Shown in pieces: positions 23,507 through 37,031 of a stretch of DNA of 64,000 bases. Source of the DNA: Pampus argenteus (Eukaryota > Chordata > Actinopteri > Scombriformes > Stromateidae); NCBI GenBank assembly GCA_036937835.1, contig CM072874.1:11484001-11548000 (forward strand). The letters run 5' to 3'. Under the pieces are notes generated by a model. The model made no database searches. It saw only the letters and a list, made by a program, of their open reading frames with translations, and was not told where the DNA came from. Every line of letters starts with the position of its first letter. Positions within the stretch are counted from its first letter, which is position 1. A program made the translations under genes and the position numbers.

Positions 23507-26216
23507 TGACCCAAAGTAGCAGACTGCATTAAATTTATAACAAACACCTCAGTGAGACAAGGTGAGAGCGCACACACACAATAAACTCACTGACTCATTC
23601 AAACACATTGTCCTCATGAGACTTCATTAGGAGGCTCGAAGGTAACTATAAGCAATAGGTTAGAACAACACCAGCTGTGGTACAGTACATCATACATATG
23701 TGCAGATGTACCCTCTGCTCACATACACAGATATGGATAGTGGGTGCTGAGGGTGTTTTTTTGGTTGTTTGTTTGTGTTCATTCATGCAGAGGGGGGATG
23801 CTGTGTGAATCTTCACTTGTAGGTAGGTGTGTGTGTCAGGTGCAGAAAGTGAGCTCTGTCGTATGCAGAGATGATGTGTTTAGAAGAGGCGACCTCAGCA
23901 TTCAGGCTGACAGAGGAGCAAAGGCATCACAGCGTCACACTGAATCAGATCAGCTCTATCAGGAACACACCTCATACAGTAAACGGAGTTGACAACATGC
24001 TATGACTTGCGGGTACGGTTTGACATTCAGGGATGCTTCAGCATTAATACATAAACATGAAAAATAACATGCAGGGAGCATTTTGAATAATCCTACAGGG
24101 GATATTTATGTAGAATGAACAAGAAAGAGCAAAACCAAAGCAGGAGGCCGTAGTCTCTTCAGTCCATTCTCTCAGATTTAAGCTTTTGTAACACACAAGT
24201 GAATAAATACATTCATCCTAAATGCTCCAGCCAGCAGGCCTGAAGAGTTTAATATTGTATTTTTGGCTCCATATATGCACCGATCTCACACACTTCTATA
24301 TATATCATCATATATATATATCATCGATTGCTATTAAACTTGTCTGTGTTATGATGTTCATGTTTCTGCTGTATTACTGAAAAACAGATGTTGGCCATAA
24401 AGAGAAACAGCAGATGTATTAACATCATATATGAAGCTAATAGATGGACCAGTCAGTAAACAATCACACACGTTTACTGATCTGTTAAACATTGTCTTCA
24501 CTCATGGCTGCTCAGACCTGATCCACCTTTACACGCCTGAAACAATGTTATGTCGAATCTCTTTTAAATTATATATTTCATTCACTGACATTATGTGTCT
24601 ACTGGCCGGCGGTATCATCGGATCGAGCAGGAAGTGTCTGCTCTGCTGGGGAACGCTAATAAGCAGTGACACTGCCTGGTGAGGGCAGGAAGGATTAGAG
24701 GAACAAAAATAACTCTCCTCTCTTTCTTACTGGGTGCATGTGTGTACCAGCATCATGTATTTGAGAAAACAGCTCCTCCAACACACTTGTATTGAGATTC
24801 ATGTCCGAAATTCACTTGTGAGATTATTAAAGAGAAATTATTTGACTCTAGCAAACATGATGATGATGAATGTTTAGTACGGTATTTGAATATATTGTTC
24901 ATTCCTGTAAAGCAGGCTCGGTTTCATGTCTGTGTGTATGCAAGTGTTTAAGTACATATTTCTATTTACAAATCAAAATTGAAAATAAATGCAAAACAGT
25001 CTTTATTAAAAAATGAAGTATCTCACATTGTACCATTATTATTTCATTTGCAGAATGTTTATTGTGTCAGCAGATATTTCTCTTTTTTTTTTGTTTTTTT
25101 GTTTTTTGGTTACCACTGGGGGGCATCAAACTTCAAATGCTACACGTTGCTTTTAGGGAGATCCTGGTCTGTTCGCAGCTATTTGATCAGAGAATATATT
25201 TGTCATCATCATATATTTGATGTGTTTTTATAAAACATGCATTCCTTGTGTTTTAAGCACATGAAACTGCTCCAGATGAAAATTAGCTATAAGATAACTC
25301 TGGTACAGTCCATCAAAATGAAACATTTATGTTTAACACTGTACACAGCCCCTTACAAATAAATAATAATATTAATAATACTTTCTTTCTCTCTAATCTC
25401 CAGTAAATAAAGTGGTTTCTAACTCAGTCTCTAACGCTGTTTCTCCTTTTTTCTCTCTCAGATTATCTGTGCAGTCCAGACGAGAACGTGTACAACATTG
25501 ATTTCACCAGGTTCAAGATCAGAGACATGGAGACAGCCACGGTTCTGTTTGAGATCACCAAGCCTCCGTCCATAGGTGAGTCACTGAACCGCACTGTGGA
25601 TTTATTTCACTGAACTTTTATGTACTGCGAAAACACATTATAAAGCAAATCCATCCACCTGCAGAAATCATATTTGCTTTCAGTCAGCCAAATTGCCTTT
25701 CTAAAAAAAAAATATTTTATTTAATTTAACTGATCCTCACCATAGACAAAGCAGGGGAGAAGAGGGACATCGATCCAAACGCTGGCCGCTTTGTCCGCTA
25801 CCAGTTCACACCTGCTTTTCTGAGACTGCGACAAGTTGGAGCCACGTAAGTGTGAATGTGTGTAAATATTTATTTACAAGGACGCAGTTACCAGCAGAGT
25901 TATTACGGTCTCCTCAGTCTCTCTGTCTTGCAGTCTGTGATTTATCTGTTTAGTCTGTCTCTGTCTTTCTTACTCACCTTTTTTTCTCTCTCTCTGTCTG
26001 TCTGTCTGTCTGTCTTCATCCCTTCAGCGTTGAGTTCACAGTAGGAGACATGCCGATAGAAAACTTCAGGATGATCGAGAGACATTATTTCAGAGAGAAG
26101 TTGCTCAAGAGTTTTGACTTTGAGTTTGGCTTCTGTATGCCCAGCAGCAAGAACACCTGTGAGCACATCTACGAATTCCCACCTCTGTCTGAGGACATTA
26201 GTAAGTCTACACACAT

Positions 26217-26273
<57 letters not shown>

Positions 26274-26936
26274 TACACACACACACACGAGTATGAAATC
26301 TCCTCACATCAGTTCTTTTATCTGCGTGCTACTTGCTGAAACAAATAGATTATTATTCTAACACATGGCTTTAGTGTTGACATGATGACAATGATTGTTT
26401 TCATTATTGATTAAATTTGGAGTGCAGGACTTTTGTCTCCCCCCTCTGGCAGTGAGAGTAATTACACAAACACTGTTGGGTACAGTCAAAACACGATACA
26501 ATAGTATATTACCTGACGTGCTGTAAAGCTGCTGTTAATAATTACCCCCCACTGGGCCATAAAACCTGTTAAAAATGAACTAATTACCTCCTGTGTAAAC
26601 CCTAACCCGTCTTCAAACTACTAAATATGACTGATTAAATATTAAACAGAGAGGAGCGACAAATCTTCACATTTGAGGCGTGGAATATTTGGCGTTTTTA
26701 CTTTATAACTGACTTGAAACAATTTATTAAAACAATTTGATGACTTTTTTTTTTTCTTTACACCTTTAATGATATTTGGAGCGTGTACTCTAACAGCAGC
26801 AATGTTTTTGTGTGAACCCACAGTCAGAGAGATGGTCCTGCACCCGTACGAGACGCAGTCAGACAGCTTCTACTTTGTGGACAATAAGCTGGTGATGCAC
26901 AACAAGGCGGATTACTCCTACAATGGTGGAACATAG
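17849..26936 (+). CDS. unc119: UNC119 lipid-binding chaperone
   Basis: Five exons, 17849-18119, 25462-25575, 25746-25845, 26028-26200 and 26824-26936, sum to 771 bases, a 256-residue protein. Exons 2-5 encode the PDE-delta-like beta-sandwich and are almost identical to the vertebrate family: ENVYNIDFTRFKIRDMET, GRFVRYQFTPAFLRLRQVGA, FRMIERHYFREKLLKSFDFE, NTCEHIYEFPPLSED and YETQSDSFYFVDNKLVMHNK. The family binds myristoylated N-termini, for example of transducin alpha and NPHP3, and delivers them to photoreceptor outer segments and cilia with ARL3. The N-terminal exon is variable; the usual MKVKKG start is at 17996, but an in-frame ATG at 17849 with A at -3 extends it by 49 residues. Its position beside slc13a2 favours UNC119 rather than UNC119B. 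Confidence 0.94.
19405..19441. repeat. Short perfect inverted repeat
   Basis: Sixteen-base arms (19405-19420 and 19426-19441) around a 5-base spacer; the arm contains 'tgtactcatatca'. A partial third copy of the core, TTGATATGA, follows at 19442. Confidence 0.85.
20735..20815 (+). repeat. Dispersed repeat, copy 1 of an inverted pair
   Basis: The block containing 'actagagactagaactttta' and 'cagtgctgagctaaat' recurs reverse-complemented at about 22870-22965 with few differences. The element class is not recognised. Confidence 0.8.
22487..22534. repeat. Perfect 22-bp hairpin with 4-base loop
   Basis: Arms at 22487-22508 and 22513-22534 are exact reverse complements and the spacer at 22509-22512 is TAGG. 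Pairing stops at the next base outward. Whether it is transcribed beyond the unc119 pre-mRNA is unknown. Confidence 0.9.
22870..22965 (-). repeat. Dispersed repeat, copy 2 of an inverted pair
   Basis: Reverse-complement partner of the block at 20735-20815. Similarity covers 'ctcagagagactg' through to 'gcagaaaagtt' on the + strand. Confidence 0.8.
23468..23500. repeat. (GT)n microsatellite
   Basis: About 16 units in unc119 intron 1. Confidence 0.95.
25995..26014. repeat. (TGTC)n run in a polypyrimidine tract
   Basis: Five tetranucleotide units just before the unc119 exon 4 acceptor at 26027, contributing to its pyrimidine tract. Confidence 0.8.
26221..26288. repeat. (AC)n microsatellite next to unc119 exon 4 donor
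   Basis: About 34 AC units with two AT interruptions, starting 20 bases after the donor at 26201. Confidence 0.95.
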
Positions 26937-27027
26937 AGACAACAGACAGGAGGATGTACGGACTGGCCTGAGGGACAATCAGACTACACCAGTGTGTGGT
27001 GTTAACATCCTGTCAATCCAGTAGTCC

Positions 27028-27059
<32 letters not shown>

Positions 27060-28700
27060 TTTCTTTTCTCCTTCTCCCACTGATCAGCAATGGCCCTGCT
27101 CATCATGAGAACTATCCAGAAAACGCCTGTACAGACGGTGTCAGCTACCATCTGTGTATGTTTGTGTGTACATCTCAAAGCAGAAAAACAACCCACACAA
27201 ACACACTGGTATGGCACTGCTGTAAGAAAGTTTGTAACAGGATAAACCAGCAAGTAAGAAACTTTTAGGATGGTTTGTGCTGTCTAGCCATGTCATAGAT
27301 TTAAAAAAAAAACGTTTTCATTCCTGTACATGTTAGAATTTAAGAGCAAATCTAGCATTTAAACAGTGTGTTTTTAGGACTTAAATAACAGTTTTGAAAA
27401 TGTAAGTGTATGTGTGTGTGTGTGCTTTTCGAGTGTGTGTGTGTGTATGTATGTGTATTTTTGTGCTTTGTATGTTTGTCTGTGTGTCGACCAGCATGTC
27501 AGTTAGAAGCATGATTACTGGTCTGGTAAAAAATATATTACTTTAAACTTCGGTAATGTTCAAATAGATTTCCAAAACCTAAAATTTTAGCACATTTTCT
27601 ACACAGTTAGGGGTAGTTAGTGATTTTGAATTCAAACTATTTCCTGTTTTCCTTTGTTCCTTATTTATTTCTCGAGTCATGTGACCTGTATTAACTGTAC
27701 GATGGACATATGTGTTTATTGTCTTTGCTCGAAGCACAACATGTCTGCAGAGCTAACGATGAGGAAACTCTGTCTACCAACCACTTTTCCAGCCTTGTGT
27801 GGACTTGTTTAGGTGATTAAGTTGTACTATGTGTGTCCCAAGTTAATATTCTGTTATTTGGAAACTCTTCATAAGAGAAGAAAAAGGAAAACTTGGATTT
27901 GTAAATGTTGCTATTTTTCAGCCAGAAAATGTGATGCAAAAAAAAAGGAAGCTCAAGGGAGATTTGGGGGAATGTAACAGAAGTTTTTTAAGAACAAATC
28001 ACCTTTACATCTTATATTTTCTCATACTTTGTGTTTGTTTTTGCTGATATCTGACTCGCCTACATTTCTATCTCATTGTTTTCACACTTATACATTCCTG
28101 TGAGCTGGGACCTGAGTGTGTAGATCTTTTGTTGTTTATTACACGGGTCACACAGGGGATCAATAACTGAACTGTCTTAGGATGCCTCTGGACTGTAATA
28201 TCCATTTATGCACTTAAAAGTGTTGAACCACTTAAGTGAATCTTTTTAAATTGCAGTAAACTCCATCCATCTATTACTGCTGAGTGTCTTGAAAAAGATG
28301 CAAGATGCAGATCATTACTTGAATGCAGAGAAACACGAGAAAATAGTGGAAATATTAGATTCAGATTTATATTTATATTCTCCTCATTAGTTCAACGTAT
28401 ATCAAATTTGGATGATTGTTTTGTTTTTCTTTTCCCAGAAGGTTTATCTGGTTTATTGGATCTGCACTAGTGACTGATTATGAGTTACAGGGAAAAGGAG
28501 GGTGAAAGACAGTGAGCACAATGCAACTCTGAACTCTGTTAATAAAACAGGTTGACTTGAATGTTATGTCAAACAGAAATAGTAGAAACAGGTTTATTTA
28601 TGACCAATTGTGACTCATGTAAAAAATATATATATATATATATTTTAAAGTTTTTGACAAATGTTGGTGTGACTTAACAAAAGTAAAATAAATAAAGATT
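26937..28700 (+). other. unc119: 3' untranslated region of unc119
   Basis: Non-coding stretch from the stop codon to candidate poly(A) signals at 28541-28546 and, overlapping, 28687-28696. It contains a (CT)n run (27027-27053) and TG-rich microsatellites near 27409-27443. Confidence 0.6.
28687..28696 (+). promoter_or_regulatory. unc119: Overlapping AATAAA poly(A) signals of unc119
   Basis: Two AATAAA hexamers overlap by two bases, followed by a T-rich stretch. An earlier AATAAA lies at 28541. Which is used cannot be told from sequence. Confidence 0.5.
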
Positions 28701-30177
28701 TATTGGACTTTTTGAAATATCGAGATGTTTTGACTGTTAATGTTGTGTAAGTCAGAAATAATCCATTTTATTCACATGGTGATGCTTTATTTTATTTTTA
28801 CATTACTTTATTCAGCGTGTTGGAAACTGTTGCTGGGACATTCTGTCTCTCTTCCAGAGGTTTATTACATTTACCTCTATTAAACACAACAGATACTGAT
28901 CTCATCCTGTTGATAGCATCTTATCTCAAAGTTATCCTTTAACCAAACTTCTCATCCGAACACAGTGTACACAATATTAGTAACACCCTCCTGTTATTGA
29001 GTATGTACGGCTGTCACGTGGTTTCCTCACTGTTTAAAGACAGTAAATACAGTATTTAACTGTTGCCTGAACCTTGTCTACATATCCACCTTAATTACAG
29101 GAGCGGGTTTGTTAAAGGAATAGTACGCTTTCTTGACGAGAGTTAGATGAGATGATTGATACCCCTCACCTGTGCATATCTACATATTCAATTAATGTGG
29201 GGGGCACTAACGGCAGCCAGTTAGCTTAGCTTAGACTGTTTCCAGTCTTTATGGCTGTCGCTTCTTATTTAGTGTACTTATTAAGTGTTCTCATCTAACC
29301 CTCTGCAAGAAAGAAAATAAGCATTCACTTCTGGGGAGCATATTTACAATTTAAGATGGAAAAAGAAATTCGAATAGGTATACAAATGATCACATTATGT
29401 TTCTAGAAATGACAAGATATATAAACTCAGTGCTTGTTCACAGTAAAACACTGTGAACAAAAACACTGACAAAAAAAAATAAAATATGCAACAAAAGAAC
29501 AAAGACTTAAGATCTGACAAAAAGACCAAAGTAATAAGTTAAATTAACTGATACAATTAATTCAATTTCGGCTCATTTTGTCTGTGAAAACAGCTTCCAT
29601 CATTTATATAATCACATCGTTTTAAATAATCAGCACTCAAACACACAACATGCTGCATATTTGCATTATTTGTGAATGATAAATAAATTAATAAGAATTT
29701 TTTTACAAGGAAATGACCTCCGTTTGTTTTGTCTTTTGTTCTGCCACTGGAGTGAAGTACTAAACACTAACAGGACAATCTGTCTGATAAGACAGCCTGA
29801 TAACACCTCATGTTTCGGTTATAAATCCATCACAGGTTTTATACATGCATTGTAATGCAGGTTTGTTTATAATTAAAAGAATGATTCAGAGTAAAGGGAC
29901 TGTAACTATCGTGGTAATCCTTGGTGAGATGTGCAATGTATCCAAACAGCACCTTATTCTGGATCAAGTTCATCTTTAGATATGTTTTTGTTACCACATT
30001 TACTGCAGCCTACGCTCATGTACTCCCCTCCTTCTCTTCCTCTATAACAATATAATCAAAGATTTTGTTTCACTCTCAAAATTCAAGCACTTTTCCTCTT
30101 TTCCTTCCTATAAATACACTCACTTTCTCAGACGCTCTGTCTCTCTGTCTATTTCTCTCTCATTCCTCCTCCGTCAC
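28701..30177. other. Intergenic region between convergent unc119 and slc13a2
   Basis: AT-rich. It includes a degenerate copy of a fish dispersed repeat (about 29110-29285, with 'gttagcttagcttag' and 'tttccagtctttatgg') and the presumed slc13a2 3' UTR at the right. I see no gene. Confidence 0.5.
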
Positions 30178-32103
30178 TCACAGTTGCCCTTGTGTGGTGT
30201 TGGCCCACTCAGGGAAGGTGCCCATATTAAACATGCTGTATCCCCAGGTGTTGACGCCTAGATTAACGGTCAGAATCCCAATGAGGTTCAGTATGAAGCC
30301 GGCTCTTACCTGCAGGAACAGACAGCCATATTTAGTGTACAGTATGAGTAAAAAGACGCGTCATCAGTACAGCACCACTGTTTTTTTACAGTCAAATAAA
30401 AGACACTTCCGTCCCATTTACGTCAACTTAGATGCTATTATCTGCTTATAAATTAGACCTAAGACTCATGGTCTCAACAATACTGTACCTCTTACTGACA
30501 TCGGTGACACTTGTAACATAGATTGTGTAAGTATGTGTTTGTGTGAATCTCACCATGTCGATGACTTTGAGGTTTCCAAAAGAGAAGGCGATGGCGTTGG
30601 GTGGTGTGGCCACAGGCAGCATGAAGGCCAGAGAGGCGGCGACGGTGCAGGGCAGCATCACGTACAGCGGGTGAATATTAATAGCTGTGGCCTGTAAAAG
30701 CAACCGAGACAACACGGTTAAAAAACACAAAGAGAAGGTGTGTGTGTCAACGCCTGTGTGCATGCATGTGTATATTTGAGTTGTGTGTACCATTGAGGCC
30801 AGTATGGGCAGGAACAGGGTGGTGGTTGCTGTGTTGCTGGAGCACTCTGTGAAAGTTGCCACCAGCATGGAGAGCAGCAATGAGATGGCGAAGGGAGGGA
30901 TTTCCTTCAGAGGCGCTAAGCTGGCTCCGAGCCATTTAGACAGACCGGACACCTGTAAACAGAAGTGTTTATTTTCATAAAAAAAACCAATCCCAAATTT
31001 ATCCTGAAGAAATAACAACAAATCAACACCTTCATTTTCCAGAGCCTGAAGTGGAAGCTTTTTTTTTTTTTTTTTGTCTCTTCAACAGACCCCAAAACCA
31101 CTTTGGAAAGAGATGATATCATATAAAAGGCAATGTCAATTCTTAAAGGGAGAAGGCAAAGTGTTGATGTGTGTTTACCTCACTGCCGGCAGCCAGAGCA
31201 AAGCCTCCTCCCAGCAGCAGGATGATGTTCCAGGGCATCCGCTCATGAACCACCTGCCAGTTCAGCAGAGTGGGGGGAGCCTTCACCGTCTTACCTGCGA
31301 GACCCACATGAAGTTTGAGCATGAAGCAGTAATTAGTTTGAAAGAGCAGTGTCATATCTACTGGGTAATCATCCCCCAGTGCTCCAGTGAGCTGAAATTT
31401 GGGGTCACATGAACTTCATTTTATTATGCTGTATTAGTAAATGTGGTTAGTGGGGTTAAAAAACATTTCACCTGCGTCGTTGCAGCCATATCCTCCATAC
31501 TTGGGCATCCGGGAGGGGATGACAAAGAAGAGCATTGACATGAAGATAGCTACTGTTCCATCTGACACAAACCTGAGGGACACAAGCAAACACTATTAGA
31601 CATATTTTTATGTTGTTGTTTTAATATATTTCTGTACTATGGTCTGTCGTGTTTCACTATGTAGTCACAGTGTAAAAATGTGTGAAAACATTTGATGGGA
31701 GGAAAAGACTGATAGAAAACAAGAGGACAGAATGAAATAGAGAGATGGAGGGTGAAAGAGAGGATGGAAGAAAAAAGTGAGGAATTTAAAGGATAAGGGT
31801 GCAAATATTATATGTCTCTTATTATCAACAAATCCCAAGAAAACATAGTCCTATTTAGAAAATGGGGTAGTGGCCAAACGATGATTACATCAACAAACAG
31901 AGAAAGAAAAATCAGGGAAGAAAAATCCTGACAAAAAAAAATAAAAATCAAAAATCACTGCCAAAACATTTTTCCCCACCTGTTTCACAAATTAAAATGA
32001 AAATAAAGGAACACATGAAAGAAAACAAATTAGATCAGACTTAGAAAATGGATCACCAGAATTCAGGGCTTGGGTATGTCAGAAAACAGCTGGGTGCTGA
32101 TTT

Positions 32104-32150
<47 letters not shown>

Positions 32151-32155
32151 TTCAT

Positions 32156-32230
<75 letters not shown>

Positions 32231-35200
32231 TTTGCTTATTCAAACAGGAGCAAACAGATGGGGAGTTTTTTCAGCTTGTAAATACTTACCACAGCATAAT
32301 AGTGTACAGTATGTGTGATCAACTCAAAATAATACAGTGTCATCAGATCCAGTGGCCATCATAATGAAGGTAAAAGAAAAAAGGAGGGAAATGTTTTTGG
32401 TTTTGGTATTTTCATGGGATTTGTTGACAGTAAGAAAAAATATAGAGAATGACCAGTCTTATCCTTTATAGTCATGCAAAAAAGAGGGGGAGAAATGAGA
32501 TACTCACGGTCCTTTCTTATTGAAGAGCACTGTTGCCCAGCCGTCTATGAAGCCCGGTTCCCTGGTGAACCATAGGACCACAAGCAGGATGAATATGGTG
32601 AGCACCGCCCCTTCAGCAAACTTCATGCGGCCCAGCTTTTTGTACTCCGCCTTCATCACCGCGTATGCCTCCTTATCTCTCTCACTTTTTATACCACAGC
32701 CAAATGTCTGCTTCAGGCTGACAAAGTACAAAGGGCAGAGATGGTTAAAATCAGTCAACGAATCAAGGAAATGTTTAAGATTGATTGACGTGAACATTTA
32801 CGGCATTATTTTATAGTGGCGTCATTAAACTAAGTTTGTCCTCTGTGGAAAAAAGAATAAATGTCTTCGTAGTTGATAGTTATATGATATTGAGTCACAG
32901 ATAGTTGCAGGTGTTTTGAGGTTTCTGCCAAACCAAAACAACGGAGGTGGAATTAATTTAGTTTATGGTGATTATATAAAATAATAATAATTACGTTTGT
33001 GCTACAAGAACCAAATTTCTTATGAATCTTAAAAAATATATTTGCAGGGCTAAATATGAGAAAAAGTGAATCTTTTAACATGATGCCGCATATGTGAAAA
33101 ACATTGGTGTTGTCATTGCTCACAGAAGCAGAAGTTGTCTTACTTGAAGCCAAGGAACAGGAACTGAAGCCAAAGCCAGGAGAATATGAGCATAATCACC
33201 ATGTTGGGAAAAGCAAACGCGAACCAGCTGGCAAAGTTGATCACATCACCATTACCAGGAAAGAGCCTTCACAAAAGAGTGACAAGGCGAAGATAATCAG
33301 GTATTACATGAGTGGAATAACATCCTCCTGTAAGTGATGAGTCATTTTTAATGCCTTACTTGTCAATTTGACCCTTAAGGATGAGGTTAGGGGTCGTGCC
33401 GGTCAGCGTGGCTGTGCCTCCGATGCTGGCAGAGTAACATACACTCAGACTCATCCCTTTGGTGAGGAGATCGTACTTGTCCTCTATCGCTTTCCTCCGT
33501 GCCTCCCACTGTGGTTCAAGACTCAGCTCATTTTCATCTGGAGCCCATTTGTCAAAGTTACTGAAAGTGATCAACTCTTAAAAAAGACCATATAAAACAT
33601 TTTTACTTACACACTCTGTCCTCCAGCTGCACTTTAGTGTCTGGCTGTTTCTCGTCTGTCGCATCCTGCTTAGTTTGTCTGGCCTCAAGCTCAAACCCGT
33701 GGTTATCCTGGGCTGCAGCTTGGAAATCTCTCTCGTCCGCCTGGGCTTCGGTGTCTTTCAGCTGCTGCAGCACAGCATGGGCAATGGGCAGCATCATGGC
33801 TGTGGTGGCCGTGTTGCTGATCCACATGGACAGGAAGGATGAAACGATCATGAAGCCCATCAACAATCTGTATGAGGAGAGAGTGAATATCAAGATAGTG
33901 TTGAAAAAGATCAACGGACGTGAACAGTTGTGTAGTGTTGATCAGATCTTAGTCAATAAGTAGTTTTAGCATGTTTAACTTCAACATGTGTAGTACCATG
34001 TGGGCTTATTGGGTGTCAATATTATTCATTATGTAACTCTACTTTTGTCATAGGAAATGCAGGTTTTAAATAAGCCTTTGACTGTAAATAAATGTACTAC
34101 TGGGACATTTAATTTAACTGAGGCTTTAAAGATTCTTGTGGGGACTGTTTGGTTATTGTTTAGTCACATCTTTATCTTTGCTGTCTGCTGTAGTTTGTAC
34201 GCAGGTGAGCCATAACACAATCAAGGCTTTCTTACAGGGACGGACGAACACCAACCAGCAGCAAAACTCTGAGCGCGATGCGCTTATGAAGGTTCCAGTA
34301 CTCCACTGCGATGGCCACCAACAGGCCGCCTATGAACAGCATGTTGGAGTCTTTCAGATACTCAACACTGACCTGAAACAGATCACACAGATATCAATTT
34401 TAGCAAAGGAATCATAAAACTTAATGAACTTACTGTCTCATAGAGGTAATGTTACATGCAATTTGTTTTATGAGCTATAAAAGTAAAACACTGGGATCAG
34501 CAGATCTGTGTGTAAAGCTTTAACATGTCCACAGAAGAACTGACTGAGGATCAGATTAACACTTTCTGTAGGTAGTTAATCAAGACCTAAACAGTCCCTC
34601 TTCCACTGTGCTCTATTGTGCTGGGTTTTGTTCTCCTGATGTCCTTTAATTTCTTACTCCTTAATTACTAATCCTGAACTCTGACCTTCTGTGGAACGAA
34701 CAAACAAAGACAAGTTCAAATAAACACTGACATATGTTTTCCACTAATCATTCCTCTTTTTCACACTGACCATAAAAATGTGCTTACAAAGTAAGTGATG
34801 TTGAACAAAATCCACAGTCCTCTTATGTTATCTGAGGATAATTTAAGTTCTTCGGCCGTCTGAGTTAGTCTTTTCTGTGACTCAATGGACAGTGTTACAG
34901 GATAATTAAAAAAGGGGGATTTTGCAAAAAACAAAACAAAAACTGTAACTTTGAAAAATATCTTCTTGATTTGATTAATTTTGATGGCTGAAATTCCATA
35001 TTAGTTTCATATAAACTTTTAAATACACTTTTGAACAGAAGGAGGGATGTGGATTTTGTCCCGCATCACCAACATTTAAAGTGCAAACAGCCAGTATGAA
35101 CAGGAAGAATAACTACAACGGAAAAAAAAACATGTGTAAATGTTTATTTAGGCAGTAATTCCAGCATCTCCTGAAAGTAATGCACAGGCAAACGTAATGT

Positions 35201-37031
35201 GTAAAAGTACATATTGACTGTACCGCTCCAGCCTCCATGATGCCCATCATAGGGAAGAGGATAACCGGCAGCAGGGCGGTCACAGCTAGCGGCATACACT
35301 CTGTACACCAGTACAGAGCCATGAGGATGATTGCATAACCACATCGTGCCTCCTGTAAACACACATACATTCACGTCAGTGAAATAAAGGTTCTTCAAAT
35401 GAGAAGTGACAAACATCACATCCTCAGTGCAGCAAAATCTTATATTTGAGATATGAAAAGATACTTGTTTTATACAAATCTCATCTATCTCATGTAATTT
35501 GTAGAAACACTGGCATAGACAAAGACACACAGAAGTGAAGACAATACTTTAGCTCAAGTCTTATCTCAACCTCTCTTTAAAAGGCAATAATACTTTACAC
35601 ATGTAGATAGCAGCAACCCTTGATGATAAAACAAACAATTTGTCATGCTCAAGTCGTACCAGATAACTCTTTATGTGTCCTCAGTAAAATCTGTTTGAAC
35701 TAGCCGACACAAAACTTTCCACTACTACAGAGGTGAGCCCTCGCTCGGCTCCGCAGGTTTATGTACTTTGAGTGAGAGTTTATGCTTTGTGGCACCTAAA
35801 GGCAAATAAAGGTGTAACTAAATGTGTAAAACATGATAATTATTGCAATTCACTGTGTATTTACTTACTACTATTACTTCACTTAGTTTACCACTATATT
35901 ATACTATTAAAAACAGTTAAACATAAAAATAGTAAAATAAAAAATTATAAAATATTTTATTAAACAGACATTTTGACTTTTTTCTATTTCTTTTCTTATT
36001 CTCTTTTATTTATTTTTATTTTATTTATTTACTTTATTTTTTTTTACAATTAACGGCCAGTAATTTGAAGAGATTTAAATGACAGGATTGACATTATTCT
36101 CAATATGAAACTAGATCCAGGAAAGGCTTATCTTAGTTTAGCATAAAGACTGGTAACATCTAGCAGCTAGCCATACAAATATGTACGGTAAATAAGAGTG
36201 TTATTAATTTCCTTGTGCACTTCTCAGCAGTCTGGCAAGCACAGAAGTAACTTGGCATGCAATGCATTGTGGGACTGACAGAAGGAGCCAATAGGAGGCA
36301 ACAATTTTTATGTGCCTTTATTGGTGATATATGGGTTCAAGTGTGGTTTAACTTTAACTACACATTGTGCACCATCCCTTCACCCTCACAAAGTAGTAAA
36401 TACAGTAAGTCAAAAAATGTAGATAAGAAAATGTATATGTTGATGATCCAGTTGCAGCTTTCACTGTAAATACATGCACAGTAACACTGGATACGGTCAC
36501 ATGGGCCAATAAATGACTGTTTCCAGTGATCTTGATAGAATTTGACCTTGGGCACACACTTTCTTTTGGATTTAGTGGTTTACATTACAGCTTTCCAACA
36601 TTTCACATGAAATCCACCTCAATTCAAATATGATTCTACATTTCAACAAGTGGCCATCAATGTCAAAAACATCTTAATTTCCTTTTATTGTGTGATATTA
36701 AGCATTGGTTTTATGGTTTGGGAGTTGAAGTCAGAGTGCAGTTGTTTCCATGATGTTCTTGCCTGACATTAAAAGGACAGAAGCAGGGCACAAAAAGGGG
36801 ACAAATCTCACTGCATCCACAGTGAGTCTCCTGTTTTAGACTCTTGTGATGCTCTTTCAGTCAACACAAACACAGATGAAAACAGCCTAGTTAACTGAAA
36901 CATGACCTCTATGTACAAACCGCACTCACCGATGTAGGGCTGACCAGTGGCAGGGGAAGAAGTACAAGCGGAGTGACGACGATGATGATGTAGTTCCTGT
37001 GGTACCACAACCACGCCAACCAACGAGGCAT
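30178..37031 (-). CDS. slc13a2: Na+/dicarboxylate cotransporter, SLC13 family
   Basis: Twelve exons: 37031-36930, 35352-35224, 34372-34236, 33867-33613, 33560-33360, 33266-33144, 32717-32508, 31572-31472, 31294-31179, 30952-30791, 30691-30554 and 30309-30178. They sum to 1806 bases, 601 residues (human SLC13A2 about 592). Both signature SNT motifs of the sodium/substrate site are present: SNTATT at 140-145 and SNTATTT at 497-503. Other family blocks are YWCTECMPLAVTALLPV, MPWNIILLLGGGFALA and MLPVATPPNAIAFSFG. About eleven membrane segments are expected. It imports succinate, citrate and other Krebs-cycle intermediates with sodium at the plasma membrane. SLC13A3 and SLC13A5 are close relatives; its place between unc119 and vtn favours SLC13A2. 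The exon 4/5 junction has two possible solutions (see findings). Confidence 0.88.
32102..32233. repeat. (TTTA)n microsatellite
   Basis: About 33 units with one TTCA interruption near 32151, in slc13a2 intron 7. It creates artefactual open frames with a repeating IYLF pattern. Confidence 0.95.
36090..36200 (+). repeat. Degenerate fish dispersed repeat
   Basis: Contains 'tttagcataaagactgg' and 'ctagcagctagcc', relatives of motifs at about 29205-29275. It lies in slc13a2 intron 1. Class not determined. Confidence 0.5.

Larger units (their letters stand above)
18120..25461 (+). other. Intron 1 of unc119 (7.3 kb)
   Basis: No coding exon is recognisable. It contains an inverted repeat at 19405-19441, a pair of oppositely oriented repeat copies (about 20735-20815 and 22870-22965), a perfect 22-bp hairpin at 22487-22534, a (GT)n run at 23468, and, near 21520-21570, 'gcatgttagca' motifs of the kind common in fish dispersed repeats. 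Confidence 0.6.

Noticed and set aside
25942..26307. 121-residue - strand ORF with VCVCVC repeats
   Set aside because: It is the antisense of unc119 exon 4 plus an (AC)n run.
32048..32318. Open frames with repeating IYLF residues
   Set aside because: They are translations of the (TTTA)n microsatellite in an slc13a2 intron.
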